From: Verrucomicrobiota bacterium
GTDB lineage: Bacteria; Verrucomicrobiota; Verrucomicrobiia; Limisphaerales; UBA1319
Direction: 5' to 3'
NCBI GenBank assembly: GCA_022711435.1
Contig: JAKLFB010000050.1
Location: forward strand, 1 to 37,762
Length of the DNA stretch: 37,762 bases
Each line of letters begins with the position of its first letter. Positions within the stretch are counted from its first letter, which is position 1. Under the pieces are notes generated by a model that had not been told where the DNA came from, did not search any database, and saw only the letters and a program-made list of their open reading frames with translations. A program made the position numbers and the translations under genes. Positions 10,139 through 18,478 of the stretch are shown piece after piece.

Positions 10139-10192
10139 AGCGATTGCCCAGCGGGCCGCCTGGAAAGCGATTGCCGAGCGTGCGGCCCGGAA
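10139..10192. repeat. 27-bp imperfect tandem duplication
   Basis: Two adjacent 27-bp units (10139-10165 and 10166-10192) start AGCGATTGCC and end GGAA, differing at four positions. A shorter degenerate third copy may begin at 10193 (GCGGCTGCCCG). The period is a multiple of three, but no credible gene covers it. Confidence 0.6.
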
Positions 10193-10308
10193 GCGGCTGC
10201 CCGGCGCGCCGCCGCCTTGTCTCTCGAAAGCTCGCTCTTCTCATCGAGGCTGCGCCGCGGCGATTTCGGGCTTGGGTGATCCGGGCCGATTGTGGCTAAA
10301 TCCCGGTC

Positions 10309-11523
10309 GTGCGTCGCAAGCGAAAAGCGCCTCCTGTTCGCAGGAAGCGGGGGGGATGGGGATCATTGTGGGTCCTTCTGGCTATCCTGCTGGTTCTGGC
10401 GTGCATGGGTGCGACGGGGTGGATCGTGTGGCAGGTGATGCATCGGCCCGAGCCGGCCGCGCCCGAGCCGGCCCCGGCGCCGAGCCGGCTGCCGGAGCGG
10501 GTCCAGCCTCCGCGGCTGCCGCTCCCGAGCGCCCCCCAGCCGGTAATCCCCACCCCGCCAAACCCGGCAACGCCCAGCGCACCCAAACCGGCCGTGGTCC
10601 GCACCTCGGCTCCGATCGCCCAGGTCCAGTCATCGAATGCCCGGCCCGCCGATGTCCGCCCGCCTCCTCGACCCAAGCCGAGCACGTGGGAGCTGCAGAT
10701 GGCGCTTGCGCACCAAGGGATATCGGTCGGCTGCATCGATGGCCGGATCGGTTCGCAGACGCGCCAGGCGATCCGCGTCTATCAGCGGCGCGAGAGCCTG
10801 CCGGTGACCGGCGAGTTCGATGAGCGAACGGTCGATCGCCTGGGCCTGGACGGACCCGCCGTGGATCGCTACACGGTCACCGCCGCCGATCTGGACCGGC
10901 TCAAGCCGGTGCCCTCGACCTGGCTGGGAAAATCCCAGCAGGACCGGCTCGATTATGAGACAATCCTCGAGCTGGTTTCCGAGCGGTCGCATGCCCATCC
11001 TGACCTGTTGCGGCAGCTCAATCCCGATGTCGATTGGGGCTCGATCCAGGCGGGCCAGGCGATCGCGATGCCGCGCGTTCACGACCCGCCGCTGGCCGCC
11101 CCTGCCTCCTGGGTTTCGATCCGGCTGGCCCAGCGCGTCCTCCAGGTCTATGACACGAGCAGCAACCTCGTGGCGCATTTCCCCTGCAGCATCGCCCTGC
11201 GCCTCGACAAGCGTCCGATCGGCGAGTTCCATGTCACCGGCGTCGTGCGCAATCCGGATTACCTGTTCCATCCCGAGGTCTTTCCCGAATCCGCCGAGGG
11301 GCGCCGGCTCCAGCGCAAATTGCGGATCCCGCCCGGCCCGAACAACCCCGTGGGCGTCGTTTGGATCGGCCTGAGCCGGCCGGGCTATGGCATCCATGGC
11401 ACGCCCCATCCCGAATCCGTCGGCCGGACCGAGTCGCACGGCTGCTTTCGCCTGGCGAATTGGAACGTCGATCACCTCGCGAAGATGGTCTCGCCGGGCA
11501 CGCGGGTGCTCATCGAGCCGTGA
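10309..11523 (+). CDS. Membrane-anchored L,D-transpeptidase (YkuD/ErfK family)
   Basis: A 404-residue protein from a GTG start. A basic N-terminus and one membrane segment (about 20-42) anchor it with the rest outside the cytoplasm. A Pro/Ala-rich linker (47-125) follows, then a PG_binding_1 domain (125-180, LQMALAHQGISVGCIDGRIG), a LysM-associated region (186-256, ILELVSERSHAHPDLLRQLNPD), and the YkuD domain (about 268-403). The catalytic signature is present: H363 in GIHGTPH and S376-H377-G378-C379 in SHGCFRLAN. The nucleophile cysteine and both histidines are therefore in place. The family forms 3-3 peptidoglycan cross-links or attaches proteins to peptidoglycan. Its stop overlaps the convergent hydrolase gene by 14 bp. 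Confidence 0.93.
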   Translation: MRRKRKAPPVRRKRGGWGSLWVLLAILLVLACMGATGWIVWQVMHRPEPAAPEPAPAPSRLPERVQPPRLPLPSAPQPVIPTPPNPATPSAPKPAVVRTSAPIAQVQSSNARPADVRPPPRPKPSTWELQMALAHQGISVGCIDGRIGSQTRQAIRVYQRRESLPVTGEFDERTVDRLGLDGPAVDRYTVTAADLDRLKPVPSTWLGKSQQDRLDYETILELVSERSHAHPDLLRQLNPDVDWGSIQAGQAIAMPRVHDPPLAAPASWVSIRLAQRVLQVYDTSSNLVAHFPCSIALRLDKRPIGEFHVTGVVRNPDYLFHPEVFPESAEGRRLQRKLRIPPGPNNPVGVVWIGLSRPGYGIHGTPHPESVGRTESHGCFRLANWNVDHLAKMVSPGTRVLIEP

Positions 11524-12508
11524 AGGAATCGATCGACCGCCAGACATCGGCCAGGTGCCTTGGATGGACAAGGTGCGCCTCGGCGTCCTCGCCGGCATAG
11601 CCCCAGATGTGGAGATTTCGGGCGTCCAATCGGGTTCGCAACGGGTAGCGAGGATCGGCGGCCGCGGGGCAGGAGGCGTGCGCTGCCGGCGCGCTCTTCA
11701 CGCCGAGCGCGTCCGCCAGCGCCGCCGCGCACTCGAAGGTGCTGGCATAGGATTGGGTGGGGATCGCCGAATGCGTGAGGACAAACACCTTCTCGCCCCG
11801 CATGGCCGCTCGCGCAAACCATTCCCAGGATCGGATGTGGTCCGGCTCAACCCGGCGCGCGTTCGGCCTCTCCGGATCCTGCGCCAGCCCTCCATACAGC
11901 GAGTCGGATAGCACGATCCGGCGGATCTTCTCGCGGGCGGCCGGCTGCTGGACCAGCTCGCGCACGGCTCCGTACCCGGCGCTGAAGCTGGACACGTCGA
12001 TCCACGTGATGGCGGGCCAATCCGCATCCCGTTTCTTCAGCTCGGCTTCGATGCGGGCGATCAGCCGAGTCCAGGTCCCCGGATCTTCGAATGGCGCGCG
12101 ATACCGGGATGAGCCTGCACCCAGGTAGATTGCCGCCAGGGGGAAGGTGTAGCCGGCCCGCGAATGCTCCTCGATCGCCAGCCAGTCGGCAGTGTGGAAA
12201 TGAACCGCTAATCGGCCATGGTTTTGGGGCGCGTCGCATCCGGCGGGCAACCACAAAATGACCGGCACACCCGATTCCTCGAGGGCCAGCCGGTCGCCCG
12301 GCCGGGGGGCCTGGGGCGGGGCCACCTGTCTTGGCGACATCGCCGGCGGCTCGATGGCCGCCGGCGCGTTCGCCGCGAAGCCGCCCGGCTGGGCCGCACC
12401 GGGAACCAGGAGCAGGAGGCCCGCCAGCCAGGCTGAAATCCACCCGTCCGCAGCCCCATGTTGGCCGGGCGTATCGCGCTTTTCAGGCGGTGTGCATCGG
12501 ATTCTCAT
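11510..12508 (-). CDS. Secreted alpha/beta-hydrolase-like protein
   Basis: A 332-residue protein. A hydrophobic stretch at about 24-40 (WISAWLAGLLLLVPGAA) fits a signal peptide with an unusually long n-region, so the true start could lie downstream. The mature part suggests an alpha/beta-hydrolase fold: a strand VPVILWLPAG, a strand AVHFHTADW, then WIDVSSFSAGYGAVREL, where S176 sits in a nucleophile-elbow-like S-F-S-A-G (the usual first Gly is Ser). It continues with RIVLSDSLYGG (candidate acid near D202) and a C-terminal HPRHLADVW that could supply the histidine. The substrate is unknown; an esterase or peptide hydrolase is possible. It lies 38 bp downstream of the FAD-dependent oxidoreductase on the same strand and is probably co-transcribed. 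Confidence 0.65.
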   Translation of the reverse strand: MRIRCTPPEKRDTPGQHGAADGWISAWLAGLLLLVPGAAQPGGFAANAPAAIEPPAMSPRQVAPPQAPRPGDRLALEESGVPVILWLPAGCDAPQNHGRLAVHFHTADWLAIEEHSRAGYTFPLAAIYLGAGSSRYRAPFEDPGTWTRLIARIEAELKKRDADWPAITWIDVSSFSAGYGAVRELVQQPAAREKIRRIVLSDSLYGGLAQDPERPNARRVEPDHIRSWEWFARAAMRGEKVFVLTHSAIPTQSYASTFECAAALADALGVKSAPAAHASCPAAADPRYPLRTRLDARNLHIWGYAGEDAEAHLVHPRHLADVWRSIDSFTAR

Positions 12509-12546
12509 GGATCGCGATCGATCGAGGCGTCAGGCGGCGCCGCGGA

Positions 12547-14877
12547 TCAGTTCCGGGCGGGCAGGACCTGGACACAATCGGCGTGGACCAATCCATCGGC
12601 GCCCTCCGTGGCCAGCACCACGGCATGTGGCCCGCCGGCGGCGAACTCGAACACGCCGATCGACTCGAACCCGTAGGGATCGGTCGATTCCCGGCGCTGG
12701 TTGAGGCGGAGCGTGACAGGGGTGTGTCCTGTTCTTTCGAGGGTGCATGCCGTTCGAGTGGATCGGTTCTCGTGAGGCTGCGATGCCACTCGCACCTCGT
12801 AACGTCCCGCCGCCGGGACCGCGAACTCGAAGCGCGCCTCGCCATTGGCTCCCGCGCGATGGTAGCGATAGCCGTCGCCGACGTAGCGTGCCAGCCCTTC
12901 GCCGAAGGTCCAGTCGCCCTTGAACCGCGCCTTGGTTTCGTCGACGACGATCCCGGGCAATGCCGATGCCTCGACGTATTCGGCCTTGCCTGGATTGCCG
13001 GCCGTTTTCGGCCCGAAAGGGGCCACGGGCGGGATGGCCGGATCGGGATAGAGCGGGCCGTCGATTCGATCGCGCCGCATGGCGCCCGGCTGTTCGAGCA
13101 GTTCCGCCATCTGCGTCCAATAGAGGGTGTAAACCTGGCGCGGATCGACGCCTTCCTTCACGCAGACGTAAGCGGCCTTGCCGACCACTTCTCCCATCAT
13201 GCCGCCGGTGCGCATGACCCGGATCGTGCCCAGCGCCTCGTGGGTCACGCTGGCGCATCGGCCCGCCATGAAAAGGTTGGGCACGTTCGTCGAGTAAAAG
13301 CAGCGATAGGGCACGGGATATCCGTTGAGCCGGTCCACGCCTGCCCCGAACTCCGCCCGCGAGATGAACGGGTTCTCCGGGTACCTCTTCGCGTATTGCT
13401 CCTTGGGGTAATGGAGGTCGATGCTCCAGGTGGTGGGGACGCAGCCGTCGGGGAACTCGCGTCGGCTGACGACGTCCTCCTGGTTCAACAGGACGTCGCC
13501 CACCAGGCGGCGCGACTCGCGCGGCCCTCCGAACGACGCAACCCACTTGAGAGCGGCGCGCGCGTATTTCTCCTTGTCCGCCCCCTGTTTCAGGGCGGAG
13601 AACGCACCGTAAACCGCCCGCAGATTCCAGTCCCGGATCCGCTCGAGGTCGTCGATGGCATGCTGGTCGAACCCGGATTCCCAGAACCACTCGCCCTTGA
13701 AGAACGGGCGCTCGTCGAGGAGCGATCGGCTCTTGGCCGGGTAGGGGAAATCGCCGGGCTCGAGCGCCAGCGCCCAGGGCGTCGGCGGCCAGGGGGGAGG
13801 GGCCTCCTCGTCCTGGATATACCACATGTTCGACATCCCCATCCGGCCCCGAGGAGACATTTCATACAGGGCGCCGGCCATGTGCCCGACCGCCGCATGC
13901 CCCGTGCAATCGCTGAAAAGCCGGCCCCGGAACCTCCGCTCCCGCCCGGACCGCACATCCAGGCCAATCACCGCCAGGATCCGATGCGTGGCGGGATCGA
14001 CCTCGACGCGGTGAACGTAATGCCCCAGGAACAGGGTTAGATTCTTCTCGCGGCGGGCAATCGCCTCCTTTTTCGCGTCGCCGAACTGCTCGGCCACGCC
14101 GGGCGAATCCTGCGCATGGTCGCCAAACTCCTCGACGATCTCCCCGATGCGCGGGTATTTGCCGCGCATGGTGTTGCCTTGAGCCCAGACGCGGACCTCG
14201 CTGCTCCCGTTGCCGCCGAGCACGAAACGGTCCTGGACCAGGGCCACCCGCAGGGACTGCCGCGCCGCCGAGATGGCGGCCGCCAGGCCTGCGTAACCCC
14301 CGCCCACCACCACCAGATCGTAATCGCCGGCTTCCTCGGGGCCGCCATCGTTCCCGAGCCATTTCGGACGGGCGCTGGCCAGGGCCTCGCCATCCGGCGG
14401 GCTAAATGCCGGATCGTCGCTCAGCAGGATCGCGTCGCATCGGCCGTCAAAGCCCGTCAGGTCATGCAGCGCCACCAGGGCCGGCCCGTCGTCCAAGCTC
14501 ACCGTGCCCGCCTCCTGCCAATGCCAGTCGGCTCCCTCGCTGCCCAGTGCGCGGCTAGCAGATCGCCCGTTGATCCGCAGCTCGAATCGGCCGGGTGCGC
14601 CCGGGGCATTCCAATGACCCACCCAGTCCTTGGTGCGAACCCAAACTCGATACTGGCCTGCCCGGGGAATGGAAACGGTCGTTCGGGCGTCGCCCACCGG
14701 ACGCCCCAGGCCATGGGCCAGCAAATACGGCGATCCGACCAGATGCACGAACTGGGTGTCCAATGTCCATCCGCCCACGTCGGTGAAGGACTCCGCCTCG
14801 ATAAAAACAGGGTCCGCCGCCGCCAGGGTCGAGGCGGCCGCCATCGCCAGCGCTGTGAGGATGAAATCCGGTTTCAT
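12547..14877 (-). CDS. Secreted FAD-dependent oxidoreductase with carbohydrate-binding-like ends
   Basis: A 776-residue protein. The signal peptide is at residues 1-21 (MKPDFILTALAMAAASTLAA). Residues about 23-155 form a beta-rich module resembling CBM35-like or other sugar-binding domains (VFIEAESFTDVGGW, RVWVRTKDW). Residues about 186-620 form an FAD_oxidored domain: DLVVVGGGYAGLAAAISAA (dinucleotide-binding GGGYAG at 192-197), GGNGSSEVRVW, FSDCTGHAAVG and FMAGRCASVTHEALGTIRVM. Residues about 660-776 resemble a golvesin-C/CBM-like beta-sandwich (YRYHRAGANGEARFEF, AAGRYEVRVA). Family members are common in polysaccharide-degrading Verrucomicrobiota and Planctomycetota and are presumed to act on sugars or related polyols. 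The substrate is inferred only. It lies 102 bp after sufS, probably as a separate unit. Confidence 0.85.
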   Translation of the reverse strand: MKPDFILTALAMAAASTLAAADPVFIEAESFTDVGGWTLDTQFVHLVGSPYLLAHGLGRPVGDARTTVSIPRAGQYRVWVRTKDWVGHWNAPGAPGRFELRINGRSASRALGSEGADWHWQEAGTVSLDDGPALVALHDLTGFDGRCDAILLSDDPAFSPPDGEALASARPKWLGNDGGPEEAGDYDLVVVGGGYAGLAAAISAARQSLRVALVQDRFVLGGNGSSEVRVWAQGNTMRGKYPRIGEIVEEFGDHAQDSPGVAEQFGDAKKEAIARREKNLTLFLGHYVHRVEVDPATHRILAVIGLDVRSGRERRFRGRLFSDCTGHAAVGHMAGALYEMSPRGRMGMSNMWYIQDEEAPPPWPPTPWALALEPGDFPYPAKSRSLLDERPFFKGEWFWESGFDQHAIDDLERIRDWNLRAVYGAFSALKQGADKEKYARAALKWVASFGGPRESRRLVGDVLLNQEDVVSRREFPDGCVPTTWSIDLHYPKEQYAKRYPENPFISRAEFGAGVDRLNGYPVPYRCFYSTNVPNLFMAGRCASVTHEALGTIRVMRTGGMMGEVVGKAAYVCVKEGVDPRQVYTLYWTQMAELLEQPGAMRRDRIDGPLYPDPAIPPVAPFGPKTAGNPGKAEYVEASALPGIVVDETKARFKGDWTFGEGLARYVGDGYRYHRAGANGEARFEFAVPAAGRYEVRVASQPHENRSTRTACTLERTGHTPVTLRLNQRRESTDPYGFESIGVFEFAAGGPHAVVLATEGADGLVHADCVQVLPARN

Positions 14878-14979
14878 GGTTGAATCCTACATCGATCGGT
14901 GAAATTCGACAACGCCGGTCTTGGGTGGCTGGCCGAAATGGGCGGGACCGACCGCCCCCGCGCGGCGGCCGATGGAACA

Positions 14980-16269
14980 TCACGCGGCGCCGCGGTTGAA
15001 GTACTGCTGGATGATCCCGAGCACCTCGACCAGCCGATCCACCTCCGAAAGCCGGTTGTAGAAATAAAAGCTGGCCCGGACGGTCGAGTCCAACCCCAGC
15101 TTCCGCATCAGAGGCTGGTTGCAGTGGTGTCCGCCCCGCAAGGCCAGGCCGTAATGATCGGCCATGGTCACCACGTCATGCGCATGCACGTCGCGCAGGT
15201 GGAAGCTGACGAGGCCGGCCCGCCCCCGCGGCGGGCCCAGGATCCGGATGCCGGGCAGGGTCGAGAGCCGCTCGCGCGCATATTCCCCCAGCGCCTGGTC
15301 ATGCTCGAAGATCCGCCCCCGCCCCAGCCGATCCAGGTAATCCATGGCCGCATGCAGGCCGATCGCACCCGCGATGTTCGGGGTGCCCGCCTCGAACATG
15401 TGCGGCGGTTCTTTCCACGTGCTTGCCTCGTAGCCCACGCTCAGGATCATCTCGCCCCCTCCCTGGTAGGGATCCATCTCTGCCCATCGCTCCGGTCTTC
15501 CGAACAGCACGCCGATGCCCGTCGGCCCGCAGATCTTGTGCCCGGAAAACGCCAGGAAATCGCAGCCCAGCGATTGCACATCCACCGGCATGTGCCCGGC
15601 GCTTTGCGCAGCATCCACCAGGGTCGGAATCCCGCGCCTTCGAGCCTCGCGGCACAGCTCCGCAGCCGGGTTGACCGTCCCGAGCGTGTTCGACACGTGG
15701 GTGAAGGCGAACAGGCGCACCCGCGAGGAGAGGCAGGCATCAAGCCGGTCGAGATCCAGCAGCCCTTCGTCGCCCGTCACGGGGACGAACTCGAGCCGCG
15801 CCCCCGTCTGCCGGGCGACCAGCTGCCATGGCACCAGGTTGCTGTGGTGCTCCATCTCGGTCAGCAAGATGACGTCTCCGGCGCCCAGGCGCCGCCGGCC
15901 CCAGGCCTGCGCTGCCAGGTTGATCCCCTCCGTCGTCCCGCGCGTGAACACGATATCCTCGGCCCGGCCCGCGTTGATGAATCGGGCGGCCCGCTCGCGC
16001 GCGCCCTCGTAGCCGGTGGTCGCCCGGTTGCTCAGCTCGTGAATGCCGCGGTGGACGTTGCTGTTATCGCGCTCGTAATACCGCTGCATGGCCTCGAGCA
16101 CCGCGCGGGGCTTCTGGCTCGTCGCGGCGTTGTCGAGGTAGATGAGCGGGTGCCCATGGACCTGCTGATCGAGCGCGGGGAAGTCGCCCCGGACGCTTTC
16201 GAGATCGAGGTCCTGGCTCGCTGCGCTCGCGTTGCACATGTTCGCTGTCATGCACGGGAAGGAATACAC
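14980..16269 (-). CDS. sufS: Cysteine desulfurase SufS
   Basis: A PLP enzyme that takes sulfur from L-cysteine and hands it to SufU for iron-sulfur cluster assembly. It has 429 residues; the family is usually about 405-415, so the N-terminus may be somewhat long. The family pattern is clear: YLDNAATSQKP, NVHRGIHELS, TRGTTEGINL, the PLP-stacking histidine in EMEHHSN (H141), VDAAQSAGH, the Schiff-base lysine K245 in FSGHKICGPTG, and the active-site cysteine C383 in LRGGHHCNQP. The sequence belongs to the group II (SufS) type. The start is GTG at 16269, 18 bp after the preceding gene. An ATG at 16251 (MTANMCNA) is an alternative, and neither has a strong ribosome binding site. It is the last gene of the suf operon. 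Confidence 0.96.
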   Translation of the reverse strand: MYSFPCMTANMCNASAASQDLDLESVRGDFPALDQQVHGHPLIYLDNAATSQKPRAVLEAMQRYYERDNSNVHRGIHELSNRATTGYEGARERAARFINAGRAEDIVFTRGTTEGINLAAQAWGRRRLGAGDVILLTEMEHHSNLVPWQLVARQTGARLEFVPVTGDEGLLDLDRLDACLSSRVRLFAFTHVSNTLGTVNPAAELCREARRRGIPTLVDAAQSAGHMPVDVQSLGCDFLAFSGHKICGPTGIGVLFGRPERWAEMDPYQGGGEMILSVGYEASTWKEPPHMFEAGTPNIAGAIGLHAAMDYLDRLGRGRIFEHDQALGEYARERLSTLPGIRILGPPRGRAGLVSFHLRDVHAHDVVTMADHYGLALRGGHHCNQPLMRKLGLDSTVRASFYFYNRLSEVDRLVEVLGIIQQYFNRGAA

Positions 16270-16287
16270 CTTGCCGGGCCGCCGCTG

Positions 16288-16614
16288 CTACATCAAACCC
16301 AGCTCCAGCCGCGCCGCTTCGGTCATCATCGCCTGGGTCCATGGCGGATCCCAGACGAGGTCGACCTGGGTCTCCGTCACGCCGGGCATGGCCCGAATCC
16401 GGCTCTCGACGTCGTCCCGCAGCACATCCGCCATGCTGCAGCCGGGCGTGGTGAGCGTCATCTTGACCTCGACACGGCGGCCGCCATCCGGGAGCGGCTT
16501 CAGGACGCAGCTGTAAACCAGGCCCAGATCCACGATGTTCACCGGGATCTCCGGATCATACACCTTGCGGATCTCGTCCCAGATGGCCTGCTCGGTCAGT
16601 TCCCCGGGATTCAT
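16288..16614 (-). CDS. MIP18/DUF59-family Fe-S assembly factor (SufT-like)
   Basis: A 108-residue protein of the MIP18 (DUF59) family. It shows the two signatures of the group: YDPEIPVNIVDLGLVY at residues about 18-33 and TTPGCSMADVL with a conserved cysteine. The C-terminal VDLVWDPPW is also typical. Members act as accessory factors in iron-sulfur protein maturation, for example SufT and the related part of the PaaD/Apd-Mrp group. The position between sufU and sufS supports that role. The start at 16614 is 7 bp after the sufU stop and matches the family N-terminus; the longer frame upstream overlaps sufU. Confidence 0.93.
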   Translation of the reverse strand: MNPGELTEQAIWDEIRKVYDPEIPVNIVDLGLVYSCVLKPLPDGGRRVEVKMTLTTPGCSMADVLRDDVESRIRAMPGVTETQVDLVWDPPWTQAMMTEAARLELGLM

Positions 16615-16621
16615 CGGTTGC

Positions 16622-17074
16622 TCACTCGGTCGAGACAGGGGCAGCCGGCGGGTCGTCGCCCAAGGCATTCACGACCGCCCGCCACGGCAGGACCGCGCAC
16701 TTGACCCGCGCCGGAAACTGGTGCACGCCCGCAAACGCGATCAGCTTCTGCGACATGTCCGGATCGACTTTGCCCGTGGTCACCATCCGCAAGTACTCCT
16801 CGAAGAGATGCCGGGCTTCGGCGCGCGTCTTGCCCTTGAGATTGGCGGTCATGAGGGATGCGGCGGCCTTCGAGATGGCGCAGCCCGATCCCTGGAACGT
16901 AACGTCCGCGATCCGGTCCCCGTCCATCTTGATGTAGACCGTCACCTGGTCGCCGCACAGCGGGTTGTTCCCCTCGATGACGCGCGTGGCGCCCTCGAGC
17001 TTGTGATAGTTCCGGGGGTTCCTGCTGTGATCGAGGATGACCTCCTGATAGAGCTCGTCGAGATGGCTGCTCAT
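16622..17074 (-). CDS. sufU: SufU, zinc-dependent sulfur acceptor for SufS
   Basis: A 150-residue protein of the IscU/NifU-N family. It starts SSHLDELYQEVILDHSRNPRN, typical of SufU. The metal ligands of SufU are present: C40 and D42 in PLCGDQV, C65 in GSGCAIS, and C126 in RVKCAVLPW. The residues between C65 and C126 include the insertion that separates SufU from IscU scaffolds. SufU accepts sulfur from SufS by a zinc-ligand swap and passes it to SufBCD. The ATG overlaps the sufD stop (ATGA), so translation is coupled. The C-terminal tail GDDPPAAPVSTE looks disordered. Confidence 0.95.
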   Translation of the reverse strand: MSSHLDELYQEVILDHSRNPRNYHKLEGATRVIEGNNPLCGDQVTVYIKMDGDRIADVTFQGSGCAISKAAASLMTANLKGKTRAEARHLFEEYLRMVTTGKVDPDMSQKLIAFAGVHQFPARVKCAVLPWRAVVNALGDDPPAAPVSTE

Positions 17075-18462
17075 GAAAGCTCCTTGGCGGCCGCAGACGA
17101 TCCGGCGGCCGGCGCCTCGAGGGACTCGAACCACGCCGTCACCTCCCGGTCCAGCCGCTCGCGCCACGCCTCAATCGATACCCGATCGAGTATGCCCCCC
17201 GCAAACGCGCGCATCAACAGCCGCCGCGCGCCCAGCTCGTCCATCCCGCGCGCCCGGAGGAAGAAGAGGGCGTCGGCATCCATCTGCCCCACCGTCGCCC
17301 CATGCGTGCACCGGACATCGTCCGCAAAAATCTCCAGCTGCGGCTTGGTGTGCACCATGGCGTCCCTGGAAAGGAGCAGGTTGCGGTTGGTCTGTTTGGC
17401 GTCGGTCTTCTGGGCGCCGGGGCGCACCATGATCTTGCCGTTGAAGACACCCCGCGCCCGGCCATCGAGGATGCCGTGGTACTGCTGATGGCTTCCGCAA
17501 CGGGCGGCGCCGTGATCGATGGTGGTGTGGTGATCCACAATCTGCTCGCCCATTCCCAAATAGAGCCCGTTGAACATGGTCTCCCCGCCTTCCCCTTCCA
17601 TCCGGGATCGGAAATCGTGGCGGGCCAGGCGCGCGCCCGCCGAAATCGAGTGGGACACGAGCCGCGCCCGGGGCCCCAGCCGGGCCTGGACGGACGCCAC
17701 GTGGACCGCCTCGAGGCCTTCCGCCTGCCATCGGCCATGCTCGACGATCGCTCCCTCGCCTGCCGCCAGTTCGGTCATCACGTTGGTCACATACGCACCG
17801 GCCTGGGCCGATTCATAATGCTCGACGATCTTAATGCGGCTTCCGGGGCCCGCAATCCACAAATGGTGGAGGTGAAACGTCGCCTGGAGCGCGCGGCCGC
17901 TCGCCAGGTGGATCACATGAATGGGCTCGGGTACGGCCACGCCAGCGCCCACCTCCACCACGGCGCCGTCCTCGAAGAAGGCCATGTTCAGCGCGGCCAG
18001 CCCATGGTCCACAACCTCCGCACAGCCGAACAGATGCGGCTCCAATCCAGGTTCCGGCAGCTTCATCACCTCCGCCAAGGACCGAACTCGCACGCCGTCC
18101 GGCAGCCCCTCGAGGCGTGACCATCCCGGCGCAAAAAATCCGTCCACGAACACCAGCCGCGGACCCGTCTCCGCAGCGGCCTGCGGCGGCAGGAGATCGC
18201 CTGGCCGCTGGCCTTCGGCCGGCTCGAGCGCCGGCTGAAACGGCAGACGCGCCAGCGCCGCCACGCTCGTGAAGCGCCACTCCTCCTGATCCGGCCGGGG
18301 CATCCCATGCTCCTCGAACAGGGACCAGCCTCGGCGGCGCAGCCCGGCCAGCCACCCGGGGGCGGCCGCCGACTCCCGCCGCTGCAGCTCCTCGAAGGAC
18401 GCGCGCCATGCGTTCAGGTCGACGCTTGTGCCGGGTATCGCGGCCGAAATTGCGGGTGTCAT
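17071..18462 (-). CDS. sufD: SufD subunit of the SufBCD Fe-S scaffold
   Basis: A 463-residue SufBD-family protein. The N-terminal helical part (RRRGWSLFEEHGMPRPDQEEWRFT) is followed by the right-handed beta-helix core and the conserved C-terminal block. That block includes FNGLYLGMGEQIVDHHTTIDH, then SHQQYHGILDGRARGVFNGKI, then QKTDAKQTNRNLLLS, and ends with DDVRCTHGATVGQMDADALFFL and RARGMDELGARRLLM. It forms the SufBC2D complex that builds clusters, with the sites at the SufB-SufD interface (His and Cys in this block). It sits 16 bp after sufC and overlaps sufU by 4 bp. The Ala/Ser-rich C-terminal tail is likely flexible. Confidence 0.96.
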   Translation of the reverse strand: MTPAISAAIPGTSVDLNAWRASFEELQRRESAAAPGWLAGLRRRGWSLFEEHGMPRPDQEEWRFTSVAALARLPFQPALEPAEGQRPGDLLPPQAAAETGPRLVFVDGFFAPGWSRLEGLPDGVRVRSLAEVMKLPEPGLEPHLFGCAEVVDHGLAALNMAFFEDGAVVEVGAGVAVPEPIHVIHLASGRALQATFHLHHLWIAGPGSRIKIVEHYESAQAGAYVTNVMTELAAGEGAIVEHGRWQAEGLEAVHVASVQARLGPRARLVSHSISAGARLARHDFRSRMEGEGGETMFNGLYLGMGEQIVDHHTTIDHGAARCGSHQQYHGILDGRARGVFNGKIMVRPGAQKTDAKQTNRNLLLSRDAMVHTKPQLEIFADDVRCTHGATVGQMDADALFFLRARGMDELGARRLLMRAFAGGILDRVSIEAWRERLDREVTAWFESLEAPAAGSSAAAKELS

Positions 18463-18478
18463 AGCTGGTTTCCAGGAT

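Larger units (their letters stand above)
9771..10308. other. 538-bp intergenic region with hairpins and short repeats
   Basis: No gene is supported here. The region separates two divergent genes and must hold both promoters, but no convincing -35/-10 pair was picked out. It contains two strong GC-rich hairpins (9989-10021 and 10065-10090), a 13-bp direct repeat GGGGAGAAGACAA at 9939-9951 and 10085-10097, and a 27-bp tandem duplication at 10139-10192. These are listed separately. Confidence 0.6.

Noticed and set aside
10139..10192. Tandem repeat considered as a CRISPR array
   Set aside because: The units are directly adjacent without spacers and only two are clear.
12331..14040. 569-codon plus-strand frame opposite the FAD-dependent oxidoreductase
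   Set aside because: The complementary strand encodes a full enzyme with FAD motifs; this frame has biased composition typical of antisense GC-rich reading.
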